Of a DNA stretch of 64,000 bases, positions 20,465 to 33,300 are shown piece by piece. Positions within the stretch are counted from its first letter, which is position 1. Every line of letters starts with the position of its first letter. Position numbers and translations under genes: made by a program. This stretch comes from Botryosphaeria dothidea (taxonomy: Eukaryota; Ascomycota; Dothideomycetes; Botryosphaeriales; Botryosphaeriaceae): positions 2,666,001-2,730,000 of the forward strand of contig WWBZ02000073.1 of the NCBI GenBank assembly GCA_011503125.2, in the 5' to 3' direction. The notes under the pieces are model-generated. The model worked only from the letters and a program-made list of their open reading frames with translations, was not told the DNA's origin and did not search any database.

Positions 20465-21936
20465 TCAAGCCTTGCCCTTAACCTCCCTCTCAAACTCCCT
20501 CTTCACCTCCTCCACCAGCCCCTCCGTCACCAACAAATCCACCGCCGTCCCCGCCAACCCCTTCCCACACCTCAACGCCAACCCAAACGCCTCTCTCGTC
20601 CCCGTCGCGCCCGCAAAATCCGGACTGTGCGGCCCGTTCCCCTGCTCGCCCGGCCGGACCCAGAAGCCCGCGCTCAAGCTCGGCACGACGTAACTCACGT
20701 CCCCCTGATCCGTGCTCGCCATCGTCCGGCCGCGCACCTCGTCGACCTCCGGGGCCGGGATCTTGCCGCCCAGCGCGTTGAAGTGCGCGCGGTACAGCGC
20801 GGCGAGGGTGCGGTTGGGCACGTGGTCCGCGTACGCGCCCGTGTCCGCGATGGCCAGCTTCGCGCCGCTGCCCAGCGCGCCCGCCTCGAAGCACTTGCGC
20901 GCGCGCGCGAACAGCTCGTCGCAGCCGCGCCGCGTGTCCGCGCGGACGACGAACTCGCCGGCGGCGTACGCGTGGATGATGTTCGGGCGCAGGCCGCCGT
21001 GCGTGATGTTGCCCTGGACGACGTCGCCGGGGCGGGTCTGCTGGCGCAGGACGGACAGCGCGGTGTAGGCGGTGATGAGGGCATCGAGGGCGTTGATGCC
21101 GAGCCAGGGCGACGCGGCGGCGTGGGCTTCGCGGCCGAAGTACTCGACGGTGAAGCCGCGGTAGGCGGAGGTGCGCATGAGTGCGCAGTCGGACGTGATG
21201 CCCGGGTGCGAGATGAGGTTGACGTCGCAGGCGTGGTCGCGGTAGGCGCCGGCGTTGATGAGCTTGATTTTGCCGCCGCCGCCTGGGAGCGGTGGTGTTA
21301 GAGGGTTGGTTGAGAGGAAGGGAAGAGAGAGGAAAGTGAAGTGAGTCCAGGGCCCTGATGCCCAGTGGTCCACTGGGCAAATGATTTTTTTCTCGAGAAG
21401 TAGAAGCGGAGAAGTAGTAGACGGAAAGAGAAACTGCGACAATACTTACCTTCCTCAGCTGGTGTACCGAAGAGGACTATTTTTCCAGGCAGGTTGTGCT
21501 TCCGCATGGTCTCCGCCGCAGCCAGGGCACCCGACAGTGAGGCCGTCGCAATTAAGTTGTGGCCGCACGCGTGGCCGATTTCCTCCAGCGCATCTGCCCG
21601 TCACATGTCAGTAATCTCCAGACACTTCTCGAAACATAGAAAGAAAGAAGACCAACCCATCTCAGCATTGAAAGAGACGACAGGGCCCTTCTTTCCGCTA
21701 TCGAAGACGGCAACGAAGGCGGTCTCCATGCCATAGGCGGATGGCGTGACTTTCCACCCGTCCTGTTTCTTGAGGAAAGACGTCAAGGCCTCATGGGCAA
21801 TGTACTCTTTGTAGCCGAGTTCCGGATTGTCGTGGATCTTCTTGTTGATGGGCCACAGGGAATCCGCGATGGTGTCGATATAGCTGCCAATCTCGCCGAG
21901 GTAGTCTGGCGATACAAGAACCCAGTCATCGTCCAT
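20465..21936 (-). CDS. M20-family amidohydrolase (PM20D2/aminoacylase-like)
   Basis: Three exons (21936-21657, 21593-21450, 21282-20465) join in frame to 413 residues; introns are 63 and 167 nt. The start is the ATG of MDDDW. Zinc-ligand motifs of peptidase family M20 are present: EIGHACGHN near residue 100 and GTPAEEGGGG near 140, whose first glutamate is the general base. The dimerisation (lid) domain follows, with FGREAHAAASPWLG. The family hydrolyses amide bonds of N-acyl amino acids, aminobenzoyl-glutamate-type conjugates or dipeptides. The lack of a signal peptide suggests a cytosolic enzyme. It is divergently arranged with a Dal5-type transporter 420 bp away, which suggests uptake and hydrolysis of a small nitrogenous conjugate. 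The exact substrate is unknown. Confidence 0.92.
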
Positions 21937-22356
21937 TCTGATCAACTATCGACCACAAAACGGACTTGGTCGGCAAAATGCAGCTTCGGGTGTAATGGGA
22001 GAGCAAGAGATCACGCAGCATGAAGTACGGACGAGCTTAGGGCCCGAGGCACGGCGCCGCTTTCCTTGGTGCAACTCCCTCGCTTGCTTCCGTCCCTTCA
22101 CCTCGTCCCCCACTTTCGACGGCGAACCGCACCACAAGGTCGCATCAGGACCCCGGCCCGAACAGCATGGTGCCGGATAAGTGGTCGGTGATGCGCACCA
22201 GTCCTGGAGACCGATGCCGCGCTCACCGCGCCGACCTTATCAGTGACAACTGGTTTGACTCCGCATGAGCTGCGTATAAACAGACCGCCGCCATGGGTCG
22301 ACTAATCCCCAGACCGCGGACTGACGCGCAACTCGAAGGCGCCAGACCTTGGAAAA
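21937..22356. promoter_or_regulatory. shared promoter of amidohydrolase and transporter, GATA sites
   Basis: This 420-bp region separates two divergent starts. CTTATCAG at 22236-22243 is CTGATAAG on the other strand, a strong match to the HGATAR site of fungal GATA factors such as AreA/NIT2. GGATAAG at 22175-22181 is a weaker copy, and CTATCG near the amidohydrolase start reads CGATAG. TATAAAC at 22275-22281 is a possible TATA box 80 bp before the transporter ATG. Nitrogen-repressed co-regulation is inferred. Confidence 0.5.
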
Positions 22357-23990
22357 ATGGCCGACAAAGACGAGCTGACCGTCTCTCCCACCGGCAACGA
22401 TGTCGAGAAGAGCGGCGCCGTCGACGAGTTCGTCATCGAGGAGAAGTCACGCCTGCGCATCGACGATGAAGTCGGCGACCTAGCCGCGAAAGCCCTCACG
22501 AGCGGGCCCGTCGACCCCGAGATGTCCAAGAGAGTGCTGCGCAAGATCGACAGGTACATCCTGCCCTTCCTGTGCATCACGTACGCCCTGCAGTTCATCG
22601 ACAAGACCTCTCTCGGCTACTCGTCCGTCTACGGCATCATCAAGGACAACAACCTGAAAGGCCAGGACTACTCCTGGGCGAGCAGCATCTTCTACTTCGG
22701 TAAGCCACTCTCCCACAACCTCTCCGCGCACGAACTCCAGCACTGACACATCCTCCCCCCAAAGGCTACCTCCTCGCCGAATACCCCGGCGTCGCCATCA
22801 TCCAGCGCTTCCCCGTCGCCAAATTCCTCGGCATCAACATCATCCTCTGGGCCAGCATCCTCATGACCACCGCCGCCTGCACCTCCTTCGCCGGCCTCGC
22901 CACCGTGCGCTTCTTCCTCGGCGTCACCGAAGCCACCATCTCGCCGGGCTTCGTCGCCATCACCGGCATCTGGTGGACGCGCCACGAGCAAGCCGCGCGC
23001 TCCGCGCTGTGGATCTCCTTCCTGGGCGTCGGCTCGCTGCTCGGCGGCCTGATCGCCTTCGGCATCGGGCACATCGGCACAGGCGCCCTCGCGTCGTGGC
23101 AGTACATCTTCCTCGTCCTCGGCGCCGCCACCGCCGCGTGGGGCGTCCTCTTCGTGCTCGTCGTGCCGGATGGCCCCGCGAGCGCGGGCATCCGCTGGCT
23201 GACGCCGGCCGAGCGCGTCGTCGCCGTGCAGCGCGTCGTCGGCAACAAGACGGGCACCAAGTCGCGCACGTTTGTGCGCGCGCAGGTCGTCGAGGCCGCG
23301 GCGGATCCGAAGGTCGTGATTCTCGGGCTCATTTCGCTCGTTAATGCGCTGGCGTCGGGCGGGTTGTCGTTCGGCAGTCTTATCATCCAGGGGTTTGGCT
23401 TCTCGCCGATTGAGACGACGCTGATGAACATGCCTCTGGCTGCGGTGCAGACGGTCGCGCAGCTGGGGGCTGGTGTGATCTCGAGTAAGCTTGAAGGGTC
23501 GCGGCTGTATGTTGGATCGCTCGCTATGCTGCCGCCGGTTGTGGGGACGTGTTTGATCAATGGGCTGCCCGAGGCGAACAAGTGGGGGCGGCTTGTTGGG
23601 CTGTGGTTGCTGGGGACGTATCCGGTGGGGTTCTTGGTGCTGCTGGGCCTGTTGGCGACGAACGTGGCGGGGTCGACGAAGAGGAGCGTGGCGAGTGGAT
23701 GGGTGTTTGTGTGTTATTGCGTGGGGCAGATTGCAGGGCCGCAGTGCTTCAAGTCGAGCGAGGCGCCCGAGTACAGGAGCGGGATTGTGGCCATGTTGTG
23801 CGGGTTCATATTGAATTTGGTGTTGAATCTGGTTCTGAGATGGTTGTATGTGAGAGAAAATAAGAAGAGAGATGCATTGTTGGAGGGGAAGAGCGAGGAG
23901 GAGATCAAGGCCATGGAAGAGGAGAGTAGGGTGCAGGGGTTTGAGAATGTGACGGATAAGGAAAACGTGATGTTTAGGTATGTGTTGTAG
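22357..23990 (+). CDS. MFS transporter, Dal5-like anion:cation symporter family
   Basis: Two exons (22357-22699, 22765-23990; intron 65 nt) give 522 residues. A hydrophilic cytosolic N-terminus of about 65 residues is followed by KIDRYILPFLCITYALQFID, the first membrane segment typical of the fungal allantoate/vitamin/cysteine permease group. LLAEYPGV, then RFFLGVTEATISPGF (the signature of this group), follow, with about twelve membrane segments in all and a charged C-terminal tail. The family imports small organic anions such as allantoate, ureidosuccinate, biotin precursors, dipeptides or cysteine by proton symport at the plasma membrane. Head-to-head placement with an M20 amidohydrolase suggests that the imported compound is an amide or dipeptide. 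The substrate cannot be assigned from sequence. Confidence 0.92.
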
Positions 23991-25226
23991 GGATTAGAAG
24001 TATGGAAAGAGAAATTTACCCGCGATAGTAATGCTTGAATGCACTCTTGAACAAATTAGTTGGAACGAGTATTTGGAAATTAATGTTATCCATGGGTTGT
24101 GTTGAATAAACAGCCTAAGGGCTACTGCACCTGGGTGGATTTCAGCTGTAGAGCGAGTTGGTTTCCTAGAGAAGCAATCTGGTTGGGAAACCAAAGGTCC
24201 GAAAGGGACCCGATTGGCGAGAGCTAATTGGGGTTTAGTGTAGCACGTGACGCACACGTATATCTTCCGTGTGCGGCTAACAGGTAGAAGAATTGAACGA
24301 CTCATCGTGGACTGTCTCTATACCGCTGCTGTGAACCCTCATTATTCAAGAGGTTGCAACATAAACGCGAGTACAAAATTTTGAAGCTCTATCAAGATGT
24401 TTTCATAGTCGCACGAGTCGAGCGCTTGCTCATCACTGCTCATAGTCAATCTTACCTCGCTTTCACAGGAGTCTATCGTCAGACACGAGCCTCAGCTTCA
24501 GCCGCCTCACGTAATCTTTTAGAGTGACATCCGGGCCGCGTGCGGCTGAAGAACAGAGAAGCAGCCAAGGAGGCCCCGCGGGTAGTGGATCAATTCATAC
24601 TGCAGGGATAATGTCAATAGCAAGACATGAGAGGGAAAATTCAACGGCTGAGCGGAGGTAATCGTGTTTACGGCTCACGCGAAGACATACAATGAGTTGG
24701 AGGTGTAGAGGTCACGTCGCCGGCGACGCCAGAAATGCAATTCTCCGAAGTCCGACCCGACGGCGTCGGACTTGCTAAATTTGGAAGCTCAACCAGCATT
24801 CCGCCAACGGCGTCGGAAAAGGCAGGGTCAACCGCGGGAGGCGGAACTCAACAACAGATTCGAGATCCAGGCCGGACTATGACTAGTTTTGGTACACAAG
24901 ACAATGCAGTGACTTTCACTGCAAGAAACATGAGGAAACCGCGGGAACGCGCACAACGAAACTGCTTGCCTACGTGATTCGTACAAAAGAGAAGAAGAAA
25001 AAGTCTAGAACTCAAGATTTTGAGAGAAGAAATACGTTTGGGGGATATAGTGTTTCTTCTTGCAGAACAACCCCAAATGCACGACAAGTTAGCGGAACTG
25101 GGATGCATTTACACAAAATTACCCAAGCACCACACCACCACCTTCTTTAAAATTCCCTTCTTGGCCGCTCCCAGCTCTCTGCCCACCAAACTTTTCATTC
25201 TCCATCCCGCCTCGTGTTGTGTCCAT
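23991..25226. other. convergent intergenic region, nothing recognised
   Basis: This 1.2-kb stretch lies between the 3' ends of the transporter and the E2 gene. No protein family, RNA gene or repeat structure was identified; the open frames are short. Confidence 0.5.
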
Positions 25227-26865
25227 TTATAGCAGAAGCTCGAGAGGGTTCTCGACCACTTTCTTGAGCTCCTTCATGAACTCACCACCAACGGCACCGT
25301 CAACGACCCTGTGGTCGAAAGAGCCAGTCAGGCAGATTTGGTCATCCCACTCGACACCGGTGCCGTCCTCAGTCTCGACGGGGACCGCTACCTTCTTGGT
25401 GGTGCCGACAGCGACAATGGCAGCCTGGGGGCTGTTGATGATCGAGGTGAAGCGTTCAACGGCATCGTTCATACCCATGTTGGAGATGGTGAAAGTGCCA
25501 CCCTGGAACTCCTCAGGCTTGAGCTTGTTCTCCTTGGCGCGCTTGCCAAGGTCCTTGACCTGAGAGGAAATCGACTGCAGACCAAGACCAGTGACGTTCT
25601 TGACAATGGGGGTGATCAGGCCGGTGGGGGTAGCGACGGCCACGGAAATGTCGACGTTGTTGTGCTGACGAATGACGGACTGGCCGTTCTCCTCAATCCA
25701 GGAGGCGTTGACGATTGGGACCTTCTTCAGCGCGACGGAGCAGGCCTTGATAAGGAAGTCGTTGACAGACAGCCTGTAGGCACCCTCGGACTGTGCGTTC
25801 AGAGCGGTACGGAGCTTGAGCAGCTTGCTGACGGAAACGGTCGAAGAAACGAAGTAGTGTGCGTTCTCGTGGAGCGACTGAGCCATGCGGGTAGCAATGA
25901 CCTTGCGCATGCTGCTGGTGGGAGTGTCGACGAAAGAGGCAGCAGAGGCGGCGCCAGCGGGAGCAGAGGCCTGGAACTTCTCGATATCGGCCAGGGTGAT
26001 ACGGCCGGCGGGGCCGGTGCCCTTGACCTGGCTGATCGGCACACCCTTCTCAAGAGCGAGCTTCTTGGCGGCCGGGGCGATGATGGGCTCGCGGTCGAGG
26101 ACGGGCTGAAGACGAGCACCGGTAGACTCGGACTCCTGCGCGGCGGGAGCCTCCTGCTTGGGGGCCTCAGAAGGAGCGGGGGTCTCCTTCTTGGGCTCCT
26201 CCTTGGCGGGAGCAGCGGCGCCCTTGTCACCGCCAGCATCCTCAGTGGTGAAATCGGCGAAGGCAGAGACATCCTGACCCTCCTCAACCATGACGGCAAT
26301 GGGCTGTTGTCCTGTCAATCCAAACTCTTGATCTTGTTGGTGTGACCGGGATTGTGCTTACGCTGCCGACAGCGACGTCCTTGGAGCCGCTGTCCTTCAG
26401 GACCTTAGCAAGAATACCCTCCTCCTGGAATTCAAAGTCCATCTGCGCCTTGTCCGTCTCGATCTCCACGAGAACCTCACCGGGGCTGATGGAGTCACCG
26501 GCCTTCTTCTGCCACACGCCGATGTTGCCCGCCGTCATGGTCGGCGACAGCGCGGGCATGCTCACGACCGTGTGCGGAGGGAATGCTACCGGAAAATCGT
26601 GTTAGCACTCATATCTGGCGCATTGAGCGCTGAGAAGGCGGCGGAACCAACATTTGGATGCATAGTAACGGGCGAGAGCTGAGATGGCGGGTGCCGATCG
26701 CCTGCGGCGCGGAAAAGCCGATTGTAAGCAAATCTTCAGCGGCATTGAGAAGCATTGAACAACTCACGAGGAGAACAACGGCGACCTCTGCAGAGTACGC
26801 AGGCCAGCAGCGGCGCGCAGGCCCGACTGGGCGGAGCTGCGCGAGAGAACGGCGGCGGCGGACAT
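25227..26865 (-). CDS. LAT1: pyruvate dehydrogenase E2, dihydrolipoamide acetyltransferase
   Basis: Four exons (26865-26768, 26701-26652, 26585-26362, 26303-25227; introns 66, 66 and 58 nt) give 482 residues. Residues 1 to about 50 are an Arg/Ala/Ser-rich mitochondrial presequence ending ARYYASK. A single lipoyl domain follows, with lipoyl-lysine motif ETDKAQMDF, then an Ala/Pro/Glu-rich linker. The E1/E3-binding domain carries [13 protein letters not shown] and GTGPAGRI. The catalytic domain ends with FDHRVVDGA, whose histidine is the active-site residue. It transfers acetyl groups to CoA as the core of the mitochondrial pyruvate dehydrogenase complex. The short upstream exons were placed by phase and by the conserved YASK..FPPHT junction. 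It is divergent from SEC7, 454 bp away. Confidence 0.96.
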
Positions 26866-27319
26866 GTTGGCGGCGCGGGTGGGTGGTGGGCGGGCTGTCT
26901 GCGAGGGATGGACGCTGCAGCGGGCGCGAGAACAGCGGACAGAGATCAGGAGGGAGGAGCAGCCCCGGAGCCTTGAGACCCTTGAGAATCTGAGAGGTGG
27001 GAGGGATGAAGTGAAGAGTGGTGGAGGGTGTCGCCGTCTTCGAGCTCAACAGCTTTACTTTTCGCTGGGGCTTTCCGAACGGGCGGCCACGGCGTTTCGG
27101 AGGAAGCCACCAGCCGCGCCGGGCGCGCCAAGCCCTCTGCGAGCCCTGGAGCCCTGCGCTGCGCGTATAGGGACAGCTTACATCACTAGCCTTCCCGGCA
27201 CGTTGCACTTTGGCCATCTCAGCGCCAAATAATTAATGCTACCATTTCCAGAGCACCCGCCCCCCGCGATGCGCTGAGCCCTGTCTCTGCGACTGCACCC
27301 CACCCCCGAATTGGACACC
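26866..27319. promoter_or_regulatory. divergent intergenic region, LAT1 and SEC7
   Basis: These 454 bp separate two divergent housekeeping genes and must hold both promoters. No TATA box was recognised; pyrimidine-rich stretches precede the SEC7 start. Confidence 0.5.
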
Positions 27320-30300
27320 ATGGCCGACCACGAGCCGCCGAGGGACGACCAGATCACCCCGTCAGACGAGCCCAGGGAGGACGAGCAAGCTCCCAAGCCC
27401 GAGCATCCCGAGGATGATGGCCAGCCCGCTCAGCCAGATGTGAGCGACCGCGCAGACCCAGAGCCTGCGAAGGCCGAGGAGGAGGTAGAGGAAGAGAGCG
27501 AAGAGGAAGAGCTCGAGAAAACAGAGAAAACAGAGCACGAGGCCCCCGCAGCAGCGCATGCGCCGGTCCCGGAGGCTGCTGAAGATGACACCCGCGACGA
27601 GGAACCCCAATCACCACGAACAGAGCAGCCTGCGCCGCCCACAATATCGCTACCAGAGGGCCATGACGAGCACGACGTCCAGCATGACCGCCCGCCGACC
27701 GAGTCCTCCGACCGTACCGTGCCGCTGTCCCCATCCGTCCGCCTGCGCACTGATTCCCAATCGACCGCGGCAACGAATGCGACAGCGAGAACAACGACCC
27801 GCAGCTCCCTGGTGTTTGTGGTGACGGCGCTGGAGACAATTGCTGCCTCGAAGGATGCGCGGAGAACCAAGAAACTGGCCGATACAACACAGAAGGCGCT
27901 GTCAGCCATCAAGGGCGATGGCGACCCGGCCAGCATCGACCCGGAAACTCTGTTTGAGCCTCTGCAGCTGGCAACCGAAGCGAATACGGTGCAAGTCGTC
28001 ACGACTGCTCTCGATTGCATCGGTAAACTTATTAGCTACTCCTACTTCTCCTATCCCTCCGAGCAGCCTGCCGGCTCTCCGGAACAACCAGCCCTCATCG
28101 ACCGCGCCATCGACACAATATGCGATTGTTTCCAACTGGATGCTACACATGCGGACATCGAGTTGCAGATTCTCAAATCTCTCCTCTCCGCCATATTGAA
28201 CGACAAAATTGTCGTGCATGGTGCTGGTCTGCTGAAGGCTGTCAGACAGACCTACAATATTTTCCTGCATTCAAAATCTAGCAACAACCAACAGGTTGCC
28301 CAGGGTGCGTTGACCCAGATGGTCGGGACGGTTTTTGAACGAGTAAAGTCGAGATTACGCGTAAGGGAAGCAAGGATGAATCTTTCCAAGACATCCCTGC
28401 ACAAAAATAGTTCTGGCGACATATCTCCGGAGGGCGGTGATATCGGAGGTGTGGACTCCAATGGAGATGGCGAGCAGGAAGCAGAGAACTCTGAGAATGC
28501 CCCAGACATGCCCGTGGAGAAGGACGAGAGCGCCAAGATTACCTTGCAGAGCTTCGAGAATCGCAAGAGTTTCGACGATGCTAGGATTGCAGATAACGCC
28601 CCTACGCTCGTCACTAGAAACAAGAATCGCCGTGCGCCCTCTCGTGCAAACACACTCCAATCCTCCGATGGCCAAGAAAGCACGGATCCCACTGAGGAAG
28701 AGGAGGAAGACGAGATCTACGTCAAGGATGCGTACCTTGTGTTCCGCGCCATGTGCCGTCTCAGCACCAAATCAGTGCCCCTGGACGAGGCTCAAAATGT
28801 TCGTTCTCAAAGCATGAGATCGAAGCTCTTGTCACTCCACATAATCCACACCATTGTCCACAACAACGTTGCCGTCTTTGTTTCTCCCTACGCTACCATC
28901 AGGAGCAGCAACACCGCAGAGCCGACCACCTTCGTTCAGGCCATTAAGCAGTATCTTTGCCTCAGCTTAAGCCGAAATGGAGCCAGCTCGTTGAAGCAAG
29001 TCTTCGAAATCAGCTGCGAGATTTTCTGGCTGATGCTCCACCAACTCCGGGTGATGCTCAAAAAAGAAATTGAGGTGTTTATGAAGGAGATCTACTTGGC
29101 AATTTTGGAAAAACGCAGTGCACCCACCTTCCAGAAGCAGTATATCCTCCAGATTCTTCACCGGCTGGGAGGTGACCCTAGGGCGCTTGTCGAGATATAT
29201 CTGAACTATGATTGCGACAGAACGGCTCTCGACAACCACTTCCAGAAGATTGTAGAACACCTTTCGAGGATATCCAGCACGCCAGTCGTGATCACCGCCC
29301 AACAACAGCAGGCATATCAGGAACATCACACGAAACAACAAGCCGCAAGTCCAACGGATTGGCAGACTCGAGCAGCTCTTCCACCTTCACTTGCAACAGT
29401 ATCGCTCCAGCCTGGGAACGAGATAGATCAGGGCTTTCCGGCCGAATACTCCTTGAAGCAAGAGTCTCTCGGGGCTTTGGTCGAAATTCTTCGGTCACTT
29501 GTCAACTGGTCACAACAAAGTCTCTCAGACGCTGCTGCTGTTAATGAGAACGTTCCAAGGGCGTCTCATGAGGACATCCGCGACTCCATTGACACACGAG
29601 CAAACCTTACCTCTTCCCCGGCGATAGACTCCCCAAACGGACCTGGCACTCCGGTTCCTGAGGATGACCCTAGCCAACTTGAGAAAGCCAAACAACGAAA
29701 GACAGCCCTAAACCACGCCATCCGTCAGTTCAATTACAAGCCAAAGAAGGGAATGAAGCTTCTTCTCAAAGATGGCTTCATTCCTTCTGACGCGCCCGAA
29801 GACATCGCGCGGTTCTTCTTGTCGAACGATCAAATCGACAAAAAGGCCCTGGGTGAATATCTCGGAGAAGGCGACGACGAGAACGTAAAAATTATGCACT
29901 GCTTCGTTGATCAGATGGACTTCCAAAGAACGCGGTTTGTTGATGCTCTTCGACGGTTCCTCCAGAGTTTCCGACTTCCGGGAGAAGCACAGAAGATTGA
30001 TCGTTTCATGCTCAAGTTCGCCGAACGCTACATGGCTGGCAATCCGAGTGCTTTTGCAAACGCGGATACTGCCTACGTGCTGGCTTATTCAGTGATCATG
30101 TTGAACACCGACCAGCATAGCTCAAAGCTGAAGGGCGCTCGCATGACTCCTGAGGATTTCATCAAGAACAACAGAGGCATCAACGATAACGCGGACTTGC
30201 CGGATGAATATCTCAAGGGCATTTACGAGGAAATTGCCAGCAATGAGATTGTTCTAGACACCGAGCGAGAGACTGCAGCAAACCTTGGTCAACTTCCCCA

Positions 30301-33300
30301 GGGCAACCAAGGTGGCGGTCTTGGTAATCTTGGACAGGCATTTGCCAACGTTGGCAGGGATTTGCAGAGAGAGGCCTACATCCAGGCTTCTGAGCAAATG
30401 GCTAACAGGACGGAGCAGCTTTACAAGAGTTTGCTGAGAGCGCAACGACGAGGCCCTTCCCGTTTCCCTGTCTCCAAGTTTATTCCCGCTTCCTCATCCA
30501 AGCATATCGGTCCCATGTTCCACGTCACTTGGATGCCTTTCCTCACAGCGCTGTCCGGTCCCGCCCAGGACACACAAAACCTCGAGACTATCAAACTCTG
30601 TATGGAAGGCCAGAAGCTCGCCATCCGGATTGCCTGCCTGTTCGATCTTGAAGACCCTCGACAAGCCTTCGTGTCATCCTTGTCTCGTTTTACACAACTC
30701 TACAACCTGAACGAGATGAAGGCTAAGAACATCGAGGCTTTGTACGCTCTGTTGGACGTTGCTCAACACGAGGGCAACCTCCTCAAGGAATCTTGGCGGG
30801 ACATCCTCACATGCATCAGCCAGCTGGATCGGTTCCAGCTCATCTCCGCAGGCATAGAAGATTCCGCTGTACCCGATCTGATGCGCAGCAACTCCCAGTC
30901 CTCTAAGTCTTCGACCCCATCTAGAAAGTCTCTTCAGGTTCCAAACAAAAATAGACCAAGGTCAGGTACTTCAAACCTTTACCAGTCCGAGGCAGCTGCG
31001 GAGAGCCGCTCGGCAGATATGGTTCGCGCAGTGGATAGGATTTTCACAAACACCGCGAACCTGTCTGGTGAGGCAATTGTACAGTTCGTTAGGGCTCTGA
31101 CCCAAGTGAGCTGGCAAGAAATCCAGTCTTCCGGTCAGAGCGAGTCGCCTCGAACCTACAGTCTTCAGAAGTTGGTTGAAATCTCGAGCTACAACATGAA
31201 CCGTGTGCGTTTCGAGTGGACAAATATCTGGCAGATTCTCGGCGAGCACTTCAACCAAGTCGGCTGCCACACCAACACCAACGTGGTTTTCTTCGCTTTG
31301 AACTCCCTCCGTCAGTTGTCCATGAAATTTATGGAGATTGGCGAGTTGCCAGGTTTCAAGTTCCAGAAGGATTTCCTGAAGCCGTTTGAGCACATCATGA
31401 AGAACACCAGCGTCGTTCCGGTCAAGGACATGGTCTTGAGATGTCTTATCCAAATGATCCAAGCGAGAGGAGAGAACATCAGGAGTGGTTGGAGAACCAT
31501 GTTCGGCGTTTTCACTGTGGCCGCAAAGGAGCCTTACGAAGGCATCGTCAACCTCGCTTTCGACAACATCACTCAAGTCTACAACACCAGGTTTGGTGTG
31601 GTCATCTCACAAGGCGCGTTCGCCGACTTGGTTGTTTGCTTGACTGAGTTCTCCAAGAACCACAAGTTCCAGAGAAAGTCACTGCAAGCAATCGAAACCC
31701 TAAAGTCTACCGTCCCGAAGATGTTGAGAACGCCAGAATGCCCGTTGTCTATCGACTCAGACAAACCTAAGGATGAACCGCAGGCTGCTGGAGTCCCTAA
31801 GCAACCTACCCGCCAGACACAAGAGGAGCAATTCTGGTTTCCTGTCTTGTTTGCATATCATGATGTTCTGATGACTGGAGAGGATCTAGAAGTTCGATCA
31901 CGAGCTTTGACATATCTCTTCGATACATTGCAGCAGTATGGCTCTGCATTCCCGCGGGAGTTCTGGGATATTCTATGGCGCCAGATTCTCTATCCCATCT
32001 TCATGGTTCTTAGGTCCAAGTCTGAGATGTCGAACGCTTTGAATCACGAAGAGCTTACGGTCTGGCTCTCCACGACCTTCATCCAAGCCCTCAGGCACAT
32101 GATTGCCCTTTTTACGCATTTCTTTGAGTCTCTCGAGTACATGCTCGATCGCTTCCTTGAGCTCCTGGCCCTCTGCATCTGCCAGGAGAATGATACCCTT
32201 GCCAGAATCGGCAGCAACTGTCTGCAACAGCTTGTACATCAAAATGTCACAAAGTTCACTCCAGAGCACTGGGAGAAGGTTGTCAGCGCTTTCGTTGACC
32301 TCTTCCAACGGACAGAGGCTTCCGCACTGTTCTCCGCCGCTACGACTGGTTCCTACACCCCGGCTGCCAATGGCTCAAAGACACCGAAAGCAATGTCGGA
32401 TACACAGAGCCTTTCTGACCTGCCTCTGGACTCGGGAGATGACAGGAGCGAAATTGAGGATCCCAACGCCCTCGGCATCAACGGCATCATGAGCCCTCGC
32501 CGTGGCTCCGCCGCCGTCTCAGATGACGGGACTCCGAACGGCTCCCCCCGCACAGACCTCGAGGACTACAAGCCCGTCGAAGGCCTCCAACAAGCACCGG
32601 TCGTCGTGACGGCCGCGCGCCGCCGCTTCTTCAACCAGATCATCACCAAATGCGTGCTTCAGCTCCTCATGATCGAGACGGTCAACGAGCTCTTCTCCAA
32701 CGACGACGTGTACGCACAGATCCCGTCGCCGCAGCTACTGCGGCTGATGATGCTGCTCAAGAAGTCGTACCAGTTCGCCAAGCGCTTCAACGAGGACCGC
32801 GACCTGCGCACCAAGCTGTTCAGAGAGGGCTTCATGAAGCAGCCGCCCAACCTGCTCAAGCAGGAGAGCGGCTCGGCCGCCGTGTACGTGTCGATTCTGT
32901 TCAGGATGTACCACGACACGTCGTCGGAGCGTCGCCTCAACCGCGCGAATACAGAGCAGGCCCTCATCCCGCTGTGCGTCGATATCGTGACGAGTTATAT
33001 CCAGCTTGACGAGGAGACGCAGCAGCGTAATATTGTCACCTGGCGCCCCGTCGTTATCGATGTGCTCGACGGCTATGCGGGCTTCCCTGAGCAAGATTTC
33101 GATAAGCATGTTAAGGTCTTTGCGCCACTGGTTGTTGGCCTGCTGAACAGGGATATGGGCATCGAGCTGCAGCGGAGCGTGCAGAACTTGTTGCAGCGCA
33201 TGTTGGAGGTTAAGGTCGGCATTGAGGCTGGCGGATTGGTGGTTGAGAGGGGCAGCCCAGGAACGGAGAGGAGGCCGAGCGTTTTTGGAAGGAGGGGTAG

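Noticed and set aside
20627..21301. Long frames on both strands over the amidohydrolase exon 3
   Set aside because: They are GC-rich codon shadows. Only the minus frame carries M20 motifs and joins across introns.
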